Positions 25,864 through 33,804 of a stretch of DNA of 64,000 bases are shown piece after piece. Position numbers and translations under genes: made by a program. Source of the DNA: Trebonia sp963773105 (GTDB lineage: Bacteria; Actinomycetota; Actinomycetes; Streptosporangiales; Streptosporangiaceae); assembly GCA_963773105.1 (NCBI GenBank), contig CAVZAA010000003.1, forward strand, positions 1,426,001 through 1,490,000. Reading direction: 5' to 3'. Below the pieces are notes generated by a model, which saw nothing but the letters and a program-made list of their open reading frames with translations, was not told where the DNA came from and made no database searches. Position 1 is the first letter of the stretch; each line of letters starts with the position of its first letter.

Positions 25864-26967
25864 TCAGTCGAAGGTGAGGACCGGCTTGATCGTAGCGCCC
25901 GCTAGGGAGTCGGCGATCGCCGCGTTGAGCTGGGTGAAGGGGTAGTTCCGCACCAGCCGGTCAACCGGGAACCGCCCCTGGCGGTGCAGCTCGAGCAGCC
26001 GGGGGATGAACACGGTTGGGTTGATGTGGCCGCCCATCGACCCGCGCAGCGACCGGCCCTTCAGCAGCAGCGCGCCCGGCGGCACCGTGACCGGCGCCCC
26101 GCTGCTGGTGATGACCGAGGCGGTGCCGTGGGTCGCGAGCGACTCGACCGCGGCCAGGATCACGGCGGGGTTGCCGGTTGTGTCCAGCGCGACGTTGACC
26201 CCGGTCCGGGTCGCGGTGATGATCTCCCCCACCACGTCGGCCAGGTCCGCGCCGGTGGTGTCGATGGTGCGGGTGGCGCCGAGCTCGGCCGCGAGCTTGA
26301 GCCGGTGGGCCACCCGGTCGACGGCGACGATCTCGTCCGCGCCCGACGCGGCGGCGGCCATCACCGCGGCCAGCCCGACGGCGCCGGTGCCCCAGATCGC
26401 GACCCGGCTGCCGGGACGGACCGGCATCGCGTTCAGCATCGCGCCCGCGCCGGTCTGCACGCCGCAGGTCAACCCGGCCAGGTAGCGCAGCGGGGCGTCG
26501 GCCGGAACACCGACGATGTTCCGCTCGGTGACCAGGGCGTGGGTGGCGAACGAGGACTGGCCGAAGAAGGAGGCGCGCACCGGCCTGCCGTGCTGGTGCG
26601 CACGGGGCGAGCCGTCCGGCCTGGTGCCGGTGAACGTCACCGCGACGACCCGGTCGCAGTATGGCGTAAGGCCGAGCACGCACTGCTCGCACCGGCCGCA
26701 GTAGTCGGGGGTGAACAGCACCCCGTCGCCCGGCCTGACCCGGGTGACGCCGCGGCCGACTCGCTCGACGACGCCCGCGCCCTCGTGGCCGAGGATGATC
26801 GGGAAGACGACCGGCAGCCGTCCCAGCCGGGCGTTGTCGTCGGTGTGGCAGACGCCGACGGCCTCGACCCGGACCAGGATCTCGTCGTCGCGCGGGTCGT
26901 CGAGGTCGAACTCCTCGATCGACAGTTCCGCGCCCGCCTCCCAGACCACCGCGGCTTCGATCTTCAC
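25864..26967 (-). CDS. Zinc-dependent alcohol dehydrogenase (class III / aryl alcohol type)
   Basis: A 367-residue MDR dehydrogenase. Catalytic zinc ligands occur in GVCHTD (Cys, His) and GHEGAG, with a third Cys in LTCGVQTGAGA. The structural zinc lobe is CGRCEQCVLGLTPYC. The cofactor motif is WGTGAVGLA. The sequence type matches the NAD-dependent class III and benzyl-alcohol dehydrogenase branch rather than the sorbitol branch seen at 4.1 kb. GTG 26967 has GAGGAAG upstream. It follows the esterase gene with a gap of 132 bases on the same strand, so the two may form a unit that hydrolyses an ester and oxidises the alcohol. Confidence 0.9.
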   Translation of the reverse strand: MKIEAAVVWEAGAELSIEEFDLDDPRDDEILVRVEAVGVCHTDDNARLGRLPVVFPIILGHEGAGVVERVGRGVTRVRPGDGVLFTPDYCGRCEQCVLGLTPYCDRVVAVTFTGTRPDGSPRAHQHGRPVRASFFGQSSFATHALVTERNIVGVPADAPLRYLAGLTCGVQTGAGAMLNAMPVRPGSRVAIWGTGAVGLAAVMAAAASGADEIVAVDRVAHRLKLAAELGATRTIDTTGADLADVVGEIITATRTGVNVALDTTGNPAVILAAVESLATHGTASVITSSGAPVTVPPGALLLKGRSLRGSMGGHINPTVFIPRLLELHRQGRFPVDRLVRNYPFTQLNAAIADSLAGATIKPVLTFD

Positions 26968-27099
26968 GCGCTTCCTCTCGTCGGCCGTTCCAGCGGCGCG
27001 GGCGGCGCCGACTGCGTCATCAGGGCCTTCTTGGGCTGGAGGCGGAAGATCGAGCCCGGCCCGGTTCTGTCGCCGCCGGAGTCGGCGAACGAGTTGCGG

Positions 27100-27999
27100 T
27101 CAGGCCTCCCTGGTGACGCGGTTGACGAAGCGGGCGAGCTGGGCGCCCAGCGCGAGGTCGTCCACGCCGATCGAGCCGATCTGCGAGATGTGGTTGTGCC
27201 CCTCCGACCAGACCACCTGCGGCACCGAGCCGTGCCTGCCGAACCAGGCGGCGGTCAGGCCCGCCACCTGGGCGTGGCTGAACGGCGGGTCGTTTTGCGC
27301 GACGGCGAAGATCAGCGGGATCTCGGCCTCGAGCAGGCCGCCCAGGCTGGAGACCTCCGCCGACGGGAGGTCGCCGTAGTACGGGCGCTCGATCTCGCTC
27401 CGCTCGGCGCCGTCGGGGATGACGTAGAAGCCGGACAGCAGCCCGGCCCCGCGCACGCCGTCCAGCGCGCCGCCGCCCTGGCCGGCCAGGTACGAGGCGA
27501 CGTGCACGCAGCCGGCCGAGTGGCCCGCCACCACGATGCGGTCGGGGTCGCCGCCGTACGCGGCGATGTTCTCGCGGACCCACGCCACTGCCGCCGCGAC
27601 GTCCTGCGCGCCGGCCGGCCAGGTGTGCTCGGGGGCGAGCCGGTAGGTCATCGTGACCCCGACCCAGCCGTTGCGGACCGCCCACGCGCCGATGTGGTCG
27701 TACATCGGGGTGCCGGGCACGTGCTTGTCGCCGCCGACGAAACCGCCACCGTGCACGAACAGCAGGACGGGGGCGGCGGCCTGGTCGGCGCTGGCGCCGG
27801 AGCCGGACGTGTGCACGTCGAGCCGGTGCCGCTCGTGTTCCCCGTACCGCAGGTCCCGGTCGATCGTGGGCGCGGTGTAGCCGACCTTCTCGTGGAACGG
27901 CGTCAGCACCGCCCAGCTGCCCTGCACCAGCTCCGGGGTGATCATCCGGCCCATGCCGGTCAGCTGCGCGATGACGTCCTGCGGAAGTTGCTCCGTCAC
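27100..27999 (-). CDS. Alpha/beta hydrolase, hormone-sensitive-lipase-like esterase
   Basis: A 299-residue esterase. The oxyanion motif FVHGGGF precedes the nucleophile GHSAG, and a late acidic residue and His (SEGHNH) complete the triad. The HGGG form places it in the HSL/acetyl-esterase family. GTG 27999 has AAAGG upstream. There is no signal peptide, so it acts in the cytoplasm. The CmcJ-like oxidoreductase lies 63 bases upstream on the same strand, and an alcohol dehydrogenase follows, suggesting a short minus-strand operon: oxygenase, esterase, dehydrogenase. Confidence 0.88.
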   Translation of the reverse strand: MTEQLPQDVIAQLTGMGRMITPELVQGSWAVLTPFHEKVGYTAPTIDRDLRYGEHERHRLDVHTSGSGASADQAAAPVLLFVHGGGFVGGDKHVPGTPMYDHIGAWAVRNGWVGVTMTYRLAPEHTWPAGAQDVAAAVAWVRENIAAYGGDPDRIVVAGHSAGCVHVASYLAGQGGGALDGVRGAGLLSGFYVIPDGAERSEIERPYYGDLPSAEVSSLGGLLEAEIPLIFAVAQNDPPFSHAQVAGLTAAWFGRHGSVPQVVWSEGHNHISQIGSIGVDDLALGAQLARFVNRVTREA

Positions 28000-28062
28000 A
28001 GTCCGAGTACCTTTCGCTGCTGTGCTAGTTCTGAGTCCGGTATCCAGTTGCCGTGGAAGGCG

Positions 28063-28917
28063 TTAGTAGAAGAACGCGATCGTGCGGATCTCGACCGACG
28101 CCCGGGGGTTGGCGGTCGCCGCGTAGGGCGCCTCGAACGCGGTGTGCGGGACCCGCCAGGGCCCGCTGTGGTCGGTGTCGTGCAGCTTGAACAGCAGGGC
28201 CTCGTCCGCGCGGAGGTCGGGGAAGAACCACCAGCGGTGCCCGGGGCGGTAGGCGAAGATCGACCCGGCGGGCTGGGCGTCCGGATCTTCTATGTCGGGG
28301 ACGTCGTCGGGGTCGGGCAGCGTGTCCACGAACAGCAGCAGGTTCGGCTCGCCCTCGGCGTCATCGACCGAGCGGTAGTCGAGCAGGGCCAGCGGCCAGT
28401 CCTGCGGGGGCGGGCTGAACGTGCGCCACAGGCTGGTCATGATCGCGCGGCGGTACGGCTCTGCGCGGGGCGAGGCGGCCGACAGCCGGGCGTCGGCCCG
28501 GCCCGGGTGCATGTCCACGTGCACGTCGGAGGCGGGCGGCTGGGCACCGTCGAGATCCATGTTGACGCGCCTGATCACCCAGCCGAGCGAGACGACCTCG
28601 TCCGCGCTGGTGGCTTGCCTTACGAGGTCGCACGCCTCGGGCACGTAGATGTGGTCGAGCTGGCTGCCGTCGCCGAAGTCTTTGACGTCGCTGCGGTGCG
28701 TGAGCAGCGTGAACCCGGACCGGTCGAGGCCGAAGTCGGCCAGGTGCGGGCGCCCGTTGGCGATCGTGACCGTTGTCGGCGCGTACTCGGTGGTGGTCAG
28801 GTGGCCGCCGAGCGCGACGTAGAGCCGGTTGCGCCGCGACCCGGGCGCGAGGTAGTTGAGCGTGGCCGACACGGTTGCCGCCACGGCGGGCGCGGCGTCG
28901 CCGGTGACACCATCCAT
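28063..28917 (-). CDS. CmcJ/NvfI-like oxidoreductase
   Basis: The C-terminal third carries the characteristic run of this family: WPLALLDYRSVD, then HRWWFFPDLRADEALLFK, HDTD, and an ending of PHTAF with VEIRTIAFFY. The N-terminus holds LNYL and LDRSGFTLLTHRSDVKDF. Known members include CmcJ of cephamycin biosynthesis and fungal AsaB/NvfI; NvfI is an Fe(II)/2-oxoglutarate endoperoxygenase. The His/Asp residues in the C-terminal run could be metal ligands. ATG 28917 (284 residues) has GTGGGGAT just upstream; the frame stays open to 29100 but that extension includes an intergenic element and is probably untranslated. The substrate is unknown. Confidence 0.68.
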   Translation of the reverse strand: MDGVTGDAAPAVAATVSATLNYLAPGSRRNRLYVALGGHLTTTEYAPTTVTIANGRPHLADFGLDRSGFTLLTHRSDVKDFGDGSQLDHIYVPEACDLVRQATSADEVVSLGWVIRRVNMDLDGAQPPASDVHVDMHPGRADARLSAASPRAEPYRRAIMTSLWRTFSPPPQDWPLALLDYRSVDDAEGEPNLLLFVDTLPDPDDVPDIEDPDAQPAGSIFAYRPGHRWWFFPDLRADEALLFKLHDTDHSGPWRVPHTAFEAPYAATANPRASVEIRTIAFFY

Positions 28918-28990
28918 ATCCCCACTATGCGCCGCCGGGGCCGGGAGCTCTAGGTGCCACGACCACAACGGAACCGCCGCGGAAAGTCTC

Positions 28991-29033
28991 TGAAATTCAA
29001 AATCCGTCATCTCGAACGGACCCTGGTTCCACC
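28991..29033 (-). promoter_or_regulatory. Copy of the dispersed element upstream of the CmcJ-like gene
   Basis: On the minus strand this reads GGTGGAACCAGGGTCC, then GTTCGAGATGACGG and ATTTTGAATTTCA. It is the best match to the copy at 53176-53220, identical over the first 22 bases. It lies 74-116 bases upstream of the CmcJ-like start. The GAAC and GTTC half-sites are separated by 8 bases, an operator-like arrangement. Confidence 0.5.
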
Positions 29034-29144
29034 TCTCCCCGCCGGCCTCTCCCTTATCGGGGGTCGCGCTCTGCGTGATTATACGGCGATCGACGGGCAA
29101 ACCAACTGTGTGTAACTATCTGATTACAGCTAGGGAGGTCGCAT

Positions 29145-29270
29145 ATGGACTCAAGTTGGCTGGCTTCGTTCGTGCTCATCGTGGGCTTGATCGTCGTCTT
29201 CTCCCTCGCCGCAGGCGTCGTCTGGCTGTTGTTCTATCTCCTGTCGCGCTGGGATCAACGCCTCGACTAA
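29145..29270 (+). CDS. 41-residue single-span membrane peptide
   Basis: A small reading frame starts at ATG 29145 with AGGGAGG (29132-29138) 6 bases upstream. It encodes MDSSWLASFV, then a hydrophobic stretch rich in L, V, I and F over about residues 8-34, and a charged tail SRWDQRLD. The predicted single helix and short charged tail resemble small regulatory or assembly peptides of the membrane. It is convergent with the 842-residue membrane protein, whose stop lies 36 bases away. No family is recognised. Confidence 0.6.
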   Translation: MDSSWLASFVLIVGLIVVFSLAAGVVWLLFYLLSRWDQRLD

Positions 29271-29305
29271 GAGACGCCGGCAACCGCCGCCCCGGCCAGC
29301 CGCCG

Positions 29306-31834
29306 CTACCTGAAGTTGGCGGGATGGCCCGCGCCCAGGGTTGCGCGCGGGAGGCGCTCGTAGTCGGGGACGTGCGGGGAGACCGCGGGAGCGGGAGGCT
29401 CATAGGCCGGGATCTCGTGCGGGGCGACTGGAGCCACCGAGTCGGCCCCAACGACCGACGGGTCGATGACGAGGGCGACGATCCGGCTCTCGGCCACCGC
29501 CAGGCGCGCAGTCAGCGCGCTGACCTGGTCGACCGCTGCTGGGGTGGACGCGCCGTTGGGGGTGCCGGGCAGGGTCGACCGGTCCGGTGCGCCCGCGACG
29601 ATGTGCGGGGCGAGCATCTGGTCCTCCGGCAGCGCCATCAGCGTCTCCGGCCGGACCGCGTGGTCATAGACGAGCTCGAAGGTGATCTCGTCGCCGACGC
29701 TGGCGCCATCGGTCCGCGACCGCGATTCCGAGCGCGTGTGGCTGGTCTCCTCGGTGTTCGTCACCGACTGGGTCTTCGAATCGCTCGTGTGCTGGGCGGA
29801 GAACCACGTCCTGGTCTTGACCGTGTCGATGACGGGCTTGCCGCCGTCGGCCCGCGACGAGCGCCCGCCCCCGTTACCGCCGGCGCTCAGCCAGCCGCCG
29901 CCGGACTTGGCCTGGTCCTCGAGGCGCCTGCCGCCGCTCCCCCAGCCGCCGCCCGACCTGGCCTGGTCCTCCGGCCGTCGGCCGCCCGCGTCCTTGACCG
30001 CCTGATCCTGCCTGGTGCCGCCGCCGCGCCCGGCCGGCCGGCGCCCGCCGCGATCCGACTCGGCCGCCGCCGCCGCTTCCCGCTCGCGGGCAACCCGGGC
30101 GCGAAGCTCCTCGCGTGACCCGCCCTCGCCGGAGTCGCGGCTAGACCCGTTTCGATCGCCCGCGTGGATGTGGACGTGGTTGTCGTGCCGCGGCACCTCG
30201 GCCTCGGAGTACATCTGGCCGGTGGTGGTCCCGGTCGTGTGCGTCGTCGCCTCGCCCTCGGCCCGGCCGGTGGTGTGCGTGGTCGACTCGGTGGTGGTCC
30301 TGGTCCGCGACCGGTTCACGCTCTGCCGGTGCGAAAAGCGCCCGGCCACGAACTTCCGCTCCAGGCCGATGTGCTCGGCCGCGCGCAGCGCCTCCGGACG
30401 CGTCGCCAGCCGCAGGAACGCGGTGTGCCTGCTGTCCAGGTGACGCGACGACTCCTCGGTCAGCCGGGAGAACATCCGCACCAGCGGGACCTCGTACCGC
30501 TCGCACACCGCGGTGAGCCGGCTCAGGTGCCGGGTGGACTGCTCGTCCGCCCCGGCCAGGACGACGGCCGGACGGAACCCGGTGTCGTCGGCGACGGAGC
30601 GGGTGGCCCACTGCACGATCAGCGCCGCCGCCAGGTCGGCAGCCACGTCACGGGGCCCGTCGGGCAGCGACAGGCAGGTCAGCCTGGCCGGCCGAGGCGG
30701 CGCGGCGTCGCCCGCGGCGGCCTCCGCGCCGAGTTCGGCGAGGGGCTCGAGCACGGCCGTGAGCCTGATCAGGTTCCCGCTGATCTCGCCCCGCATCCCC
30801 GCGCCGAACAGGCCGAGCAGGCCCGACCGCTCAGCGGCCGACAGCTGCAGGCCGGCCTGGCCGGCCTGGCCGGCCGCCGCGTCCGCGTCCGCGTCGCCCA
30901 GCGGGCCCGGCGCGCGCGTGCCGTTCGCCGCGTTGGTTCCGTTGGCCCCGTTCGTCGTCCCGTCCGCCCACGCGGGGCCGTCGGTCGCACCCGCGAGCAG
31001 CAGGGACAGCGCCTCATGCAGTCGGGACATGGTCACGTCGCCGCCCAGCGCGCGGGTGATCTTCCGCAGGATCATCAGATCGGTCGCGCGGCCGGCCGCG
31101 GTGGCGTTCGCGTCGTCGGCGTGCAGCACCTCGACGATCAGGCTGGCGATCTCGTCGCCGGTCAGCCCCGCCAGCAGCGGGGTCGCGGGCAGGTCCCGGG
31201 GCAGCAGGTAGTCGTGGCAGGAGATCCCGGCCTGCCGGGCGGCCGCCACAAGGGCGCCGCCGACCCGGTCCTGCGACAGGTCGAGGACGATGACCGCGCG
31301 CTCGGCCAGCAGCGTCTGGCCGACGCCGGAGAGCAGGTTCTGCCGCCCCTGCGGGGTCCCGCCGAAGACGTCCAGCCGGGTGATGTCCTCGTGCGCCGCT
31401 ACCTGCAGCCACCGCGGCGCGGCCGCGATCCGCTCCGCCTCGCCGGCCTGCCAGGCGGCCTTGCCGCGCTGGTACTCCGCCAGTTCGGCGGCGTGCTGGA
31501 CGGCCCGCTGCTCGTTCTCGCGCCGCAGCCGGGTGGCGACGCGGCGCCGGCGCACGGCGAACTCCAGCAGCGGCAGCCAGCAGCACAGCGCCAGCGCCGC
31601 CCCGATGCCCCAGAACCAGGTCCGCTGGGAGACGGCGCCGACCAGGCCGAAGAAGGCGACCGCGAGCAGGCCGACGACGATCAGCAGCCGCGTCCACAGA
31701 GCTCGCGCGGCGTGCGCCGCGCGCACCGCCAACGCGTCGGGCGAGTCGGGATCGGGTACTCCCGGCGCCGGTGCCGCGTACTCACGAGCCCGCAGCCCCG
31801 GTTCGTTGGGAATCCAGCCAAGGTGCAGCCCCAT
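29306..31834 (-). CDS. Large membrane protein resembling a degenerate VirD4/TraG-type ATPase
   Basis: An 842-residue protein. Two membrane helices lie near residues 48-90 (LLIVVGLLAVAFFGLVGAV and WGIGAALALCCWLPLL), followed by a charged helical region. A NTPase-like core follows: GGTPQGRQNLL stands where a Walker A would be but lacks GKT/S, and IVLDLS resembles a Walker B strand. Residues from about 520 are low in complexity: TTTESTTHTTG repeats, a coiled-coil-like Arg/Glu run, and tandem 17-residue Gly-rich units. A region with YDHAVRPETLMALPEDQM resembles the end of TraG-type coupling proteins, and a Pro-rich tail closes it. I infer a scaffold or inactive relative; without homology search this is uncertain. 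There are no conjugation genes nearby. Confidence 0.5.
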   Translation of the reverse strand: MGLHLGWIPNEPGLRAREYAAPAPGVPDPDSPDALAVRAAHAARALWTRLLIVVGLLAVAFFGLVGAVSQRTWFWGIGAALALCCWLPLLEFAVRRRRVATRLRRENEQRAVQHAAELAEYQRGKAAWQAGEAERIAAAPRWLQVAAHEDITRLDVFGGTPQGRQNLLSGVGQTLLAERAVIVLDLSQDRVGGALVAAARQAGISCHDYLLPRDLPATPLLAGLTGDEIASLIVEVLHADDANATAAGRATDLMILRKITRALGGDVTMSRLHEALSLLLAGATDGPAWADGTTNGANGTNAANGTRAPGPLGDADADAAAGQAGQAGLQLSAAERSGLLGLFGAGMRGEISGNLIRLTAVLEPLAELGAEAAAGDAAPPRPARLTCLSLPDGPRDVAADLAAALIVQWATRSVADDTGFRPAVVLAGADEQSTRHLSRLTAVCERYEVPLVRMFSRLTEESSRHLDSRHTAFLRLATRPEALRAAEHIGLERKFVAGRFSHRQSVNRSRTRTTTESTTHTTGRAEGEATTHTTGTTTGQMYSEAEVPRHDNHVHIHAGDRNGSSRDSGEGGSREELRARVAREREAAAAAESDRGGRRPAGRGGGTRQDQAVKDAGGRRPEDQARSGGGWGSGGRRLEDQAKSGGGWLSAGGNGGGRSSRADGGKPVIDTVKTRTWFSAQHTSDSKTQSVTNTEETSHTRSESRSRTDGASVGDEITFELVYDHAVRPETLMALPEDQMLAPHIVAGAPDRSTLPGTPNGASTPAAVDQVSALTARLAVAESRIVALVIDPSVVGADSVAPVAPHEIPAYEPPAPAVSPHVPDYERLPRATLGAGHPANFR
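29892..29993 (-). repeat. Two 51-bp tandem copies in the 842-residue protein gene
   Basis: Units begin at 29892 and 29943 (period 51) and encode GGRRPEDQARSGGGW and GGRRLEDQAKSGGGW type 17-residue repeats. A weaker third unit precedes them on the coding strand. Confidence 0.7.
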
Positions 31835-31900
31835 ACCGGGAGATTAGGGCCCCAACCCCCACGTATCAAATTCGACCGGCATCACTGTGACGCGTCGGAC

Positions 31901-31943
31901 GGGAACGCACGGACCGTTCGATACCGCCGGTTTTTTCTTGACG
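31901..31943 (+). promoter_or_regulatory. Divergent copy of the dispersed element, abutting a -35 box
   Basis: GGGAACGCACGGACCGTTCG followed by ATAC, CGCCGG and a TTTTTTC tract has the same layout as the copy at 28991-29033, with several substitutions. It ends at the TTGACG -35 box of the beta-propeller lipoprotein gene. Confidence 0.3.
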
Positions 31944-31979
31944 AAGCTGATCTCATCGATCTAGCATTCTGATATCAGA
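31938..31979 (+). promoter_or_regulatory. Promoter with an overlapping perfect palindrome
   Basis: TTGACG (31938-31943) and TAGCAT (31962-31967) are spaced by 18 bases, a good vegetative-type promoter. The perfect 12-bp palindrome TCTGATATCAGA (31968-31979) covers the expected transcription start, as an operator would. The lipoprotein gene starts at 32004. Confidence 0.5.
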
Positions 31980-32003
31980 TTAATATGAACTACGGCGGTT
32001 CAG

Positions 32004-33569
32004 ATGAGAACAAGCGTGCGCTTGACCGGCCTAGCGGGACTGCTCGCCACTGCCGCCTTGCTGGCGGCGGGATGCAGCTCGAGTCAGCCTCAGCCAACGA
32101 CCAGCGCGTTCGGCGGGACCGCGACGCCGGCGGGGACGTGGGCGGATCCGAACGGCGACCTGGCCAACACGCGGGACGCGGTCGGGTCGGTGATCTCCGC
32201 CGCGAACGTGGCCTCGCTTCGGGAGGCGTGGTCGTTCCACCTCACCGGCACGGCGGCGGCCGGGGTGCACGGCGCCGGCTCGTTCGCCGCCAATCCGGTC
32301 GTCGTCGACGGGACCGTGTACCTGCAGGATCTGGACGCCAACGTGTACGCGATCGCGCTCGCCACCGGCCAGCTGCGGTGGCAGTACCAGGTCAACGTGC
32401 CGGAGGCGACCGGGCCGGGCCCGGACGGGGTGGCCGTCTCGGCCGGGGTCGTCTACGGGGACACCCCCGCCTCGGTATTCGCGCTGAACGCCAAGACCGG
32501 GGCGGTCATCTGGACCAACAACGGGCTGCTGGCCAGCGGGCAGGGGACCTTCGAGATCCAGCCGACGGTCGCAAGCGGGCGGGTCTACCTGGCCAGCGCG
32601 TACGGTTCCGGACCGGGCGGCGGGGTGCTGATGGCGCTGGACGCCGCCAGCGGGAAGCCGCTGTGGAAGTTCAACACTGTGATCGGCGCGGCCCCGGGCG
32701 TGGCCGCGCTCGGGGTCGGCTCGGGCGGCGCCTGGCAGACACCGCTGGTGGGCTCGGACGGATCGGTGACCTTCGGGATCGGGAACCCGTACCAGTCGAT
32801 CGGCGAGGCGATCACGCACCCCGCCCGGCAGCTCTACACCGACAGCGTGCTGAACCTGGACGCCGCTAGCGGCAAGCTCCGCTGGTACTACCAGGGGGTG
32901 CCGAACGACTTCATGGACCACGACCTGCAGGCCTCGCCGATCGCGGCGACCGTGGGCGGGGTGCCCGCGATCATCGGCGGCGGCAAGGTCGGCATCGTCT
33001 ACGCGATGAACGCGTCGACCGGTGCGCTGCTGTGGAAGACGCCGGTCGGCGCGCACAACGGCACCGACGACGCCGGACTGCTGCTGCTCGAGCACAAGCT
33101 CACGATCAAGCTGCCCTACACCTGGGAGCCCGGCTCACTCGGCGGCGTGCTGACCAACATGGCGGTGGCCGACGGCAGCGTGTACGCGGCCACGATCGAC
33201 GTGGCGTTGAAGTCGACGACGATGAGCTCGGCCGACGGCGACGCGTCGGGCGGCGGCAAGGCGGGCGGGGAGATCGAGGCGCTGAACCTCGCTACCGGCG
33301 CGGTCGAGTGGGACACCAAGGTGGCCACCCTGCCGGTGGGCGCGGCCACGGTGTCGAACGACCTGGTCTTCACCACACTCCTCAACGGGACGCTGATCGC
33401 GCTCAACCGGACCACCGGGGCCATCGTGTACCAGCGCAAGCTGCCCACGACGACCAACGCGCCGCTCGCCATCGCCGGGAACACGGTGCTGGTCCCTGCG
33501 GGCGGGCCGATGGGGTCGGCCAAGGGCGGCGGCGGCCGCCCGCAGCTGGTCGCCTACACCGTAACGTAA
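32004..33569 (+). CDS. Secreted PQQ-type beta-propeller lipoprotein
   Basis: A 521-residue protein. The signal peptide has Arg residues followed by LLATAALLAAGC, with lipidated Cys24, then a Ser/Gln/Pro linker. The mature part is an eight-bladed quinoprotein-like propeller, seen as repeated WD40/PQQ blades with GTVYLQDLDANVYAI and LDAASGKPLW type units. It lacks an evident heme motif (CxxCH). Such proteins may be true PQQ dehydrogenases or binding scaffolds; the DPNGDLANTRDA start is typical of the former. A specific promoter with palindrome lies upstream. It stands alone and divergent from the 842-residue membrane protein. Confidence 0.82.
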   Translation: MRTSVRLTGLAGLLATAALLAAGCSSSQPQPTTSAFGGTATPAGTWADPNGDLANTRDAVGSVISAANVASLREAWSFHLTGTAAAGVHGAGSFAANPVVVDGTVYLQDLDANVYAIALATGQLRWQYQVNVPEATGPGPDGVAVSAGVVYGDTPASVFALNAKTGAVIWTNNGLLASGQGTFEIQPTVASGRVYLASAYGSGPGGGVLMALDAASGKPLWKFNTVIGAAPGVAALGVGSGGAWQTPLVGSDGSVTFGIGNPYQSIGEAITHPARQLYTDSVLNLDAASGKLRWYYQGVPNDFMDHDLQASPIAATVGGVPAIIGGGKVGIVYAMNASTGALLWKTPVGAHNGTDDAGLLLLEHKLTIKLPYTWEPGSLGGVLTNMAVADGSVYAATIDVALKSTTMSSADGDASGGGKAGGEIEALNLATGAVEWDTKVATLPVGAATVSNDLVFTTLLNGTLIALNRTTGAIVYQRKLPTTTNAPLAIAGNTVLVPAGGPMGSAKGGGGRPQLVAYTVT

Positions 33570-33632
33570 GGCAGACGAGTTGGCGGACTTCCTGGCTGCC
33601 GGAAAGACTTCAACAAAGAGTTCAGCATTGTA

Positions 33633-33674
33633 GTCAACAAGAACCGCCGGCTGATGTTGACGACCACATTTTTT
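33633..33674 (+). terminator. Probable intrinsic terminator of the lipoprotein gene
   Basis: GTCAACA (33633-33639) and TGTTGAC (33655-33661) form a 7-bp stem, with TTTTTT at 33669-33674 shortly after. It lies 64 bases past the lipoprotein stop. The T-run is offset by 7 bases, so efficiency is uncertain. Confidence 0.5.
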
Positions 33675-33804
33675 GAAGCGTAACTTCCGCGTCATGGCAG
33701 GTTACTGCGCTCAGGTCGCTCGCGCGGCGCCAGGACAGGACAAGAACCGGGAGCCGGGTGCTAACCACACCGGGAGGCAGGGGCTCAGCTATCGTCGACT
33801 GGAC

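Noticed and set aside
25984..28953. Long plus-strand frame across the dehydrogenase, esterase and oxidoreductase
   Set aside because: Shadow of three well-supported minus-strand genes.
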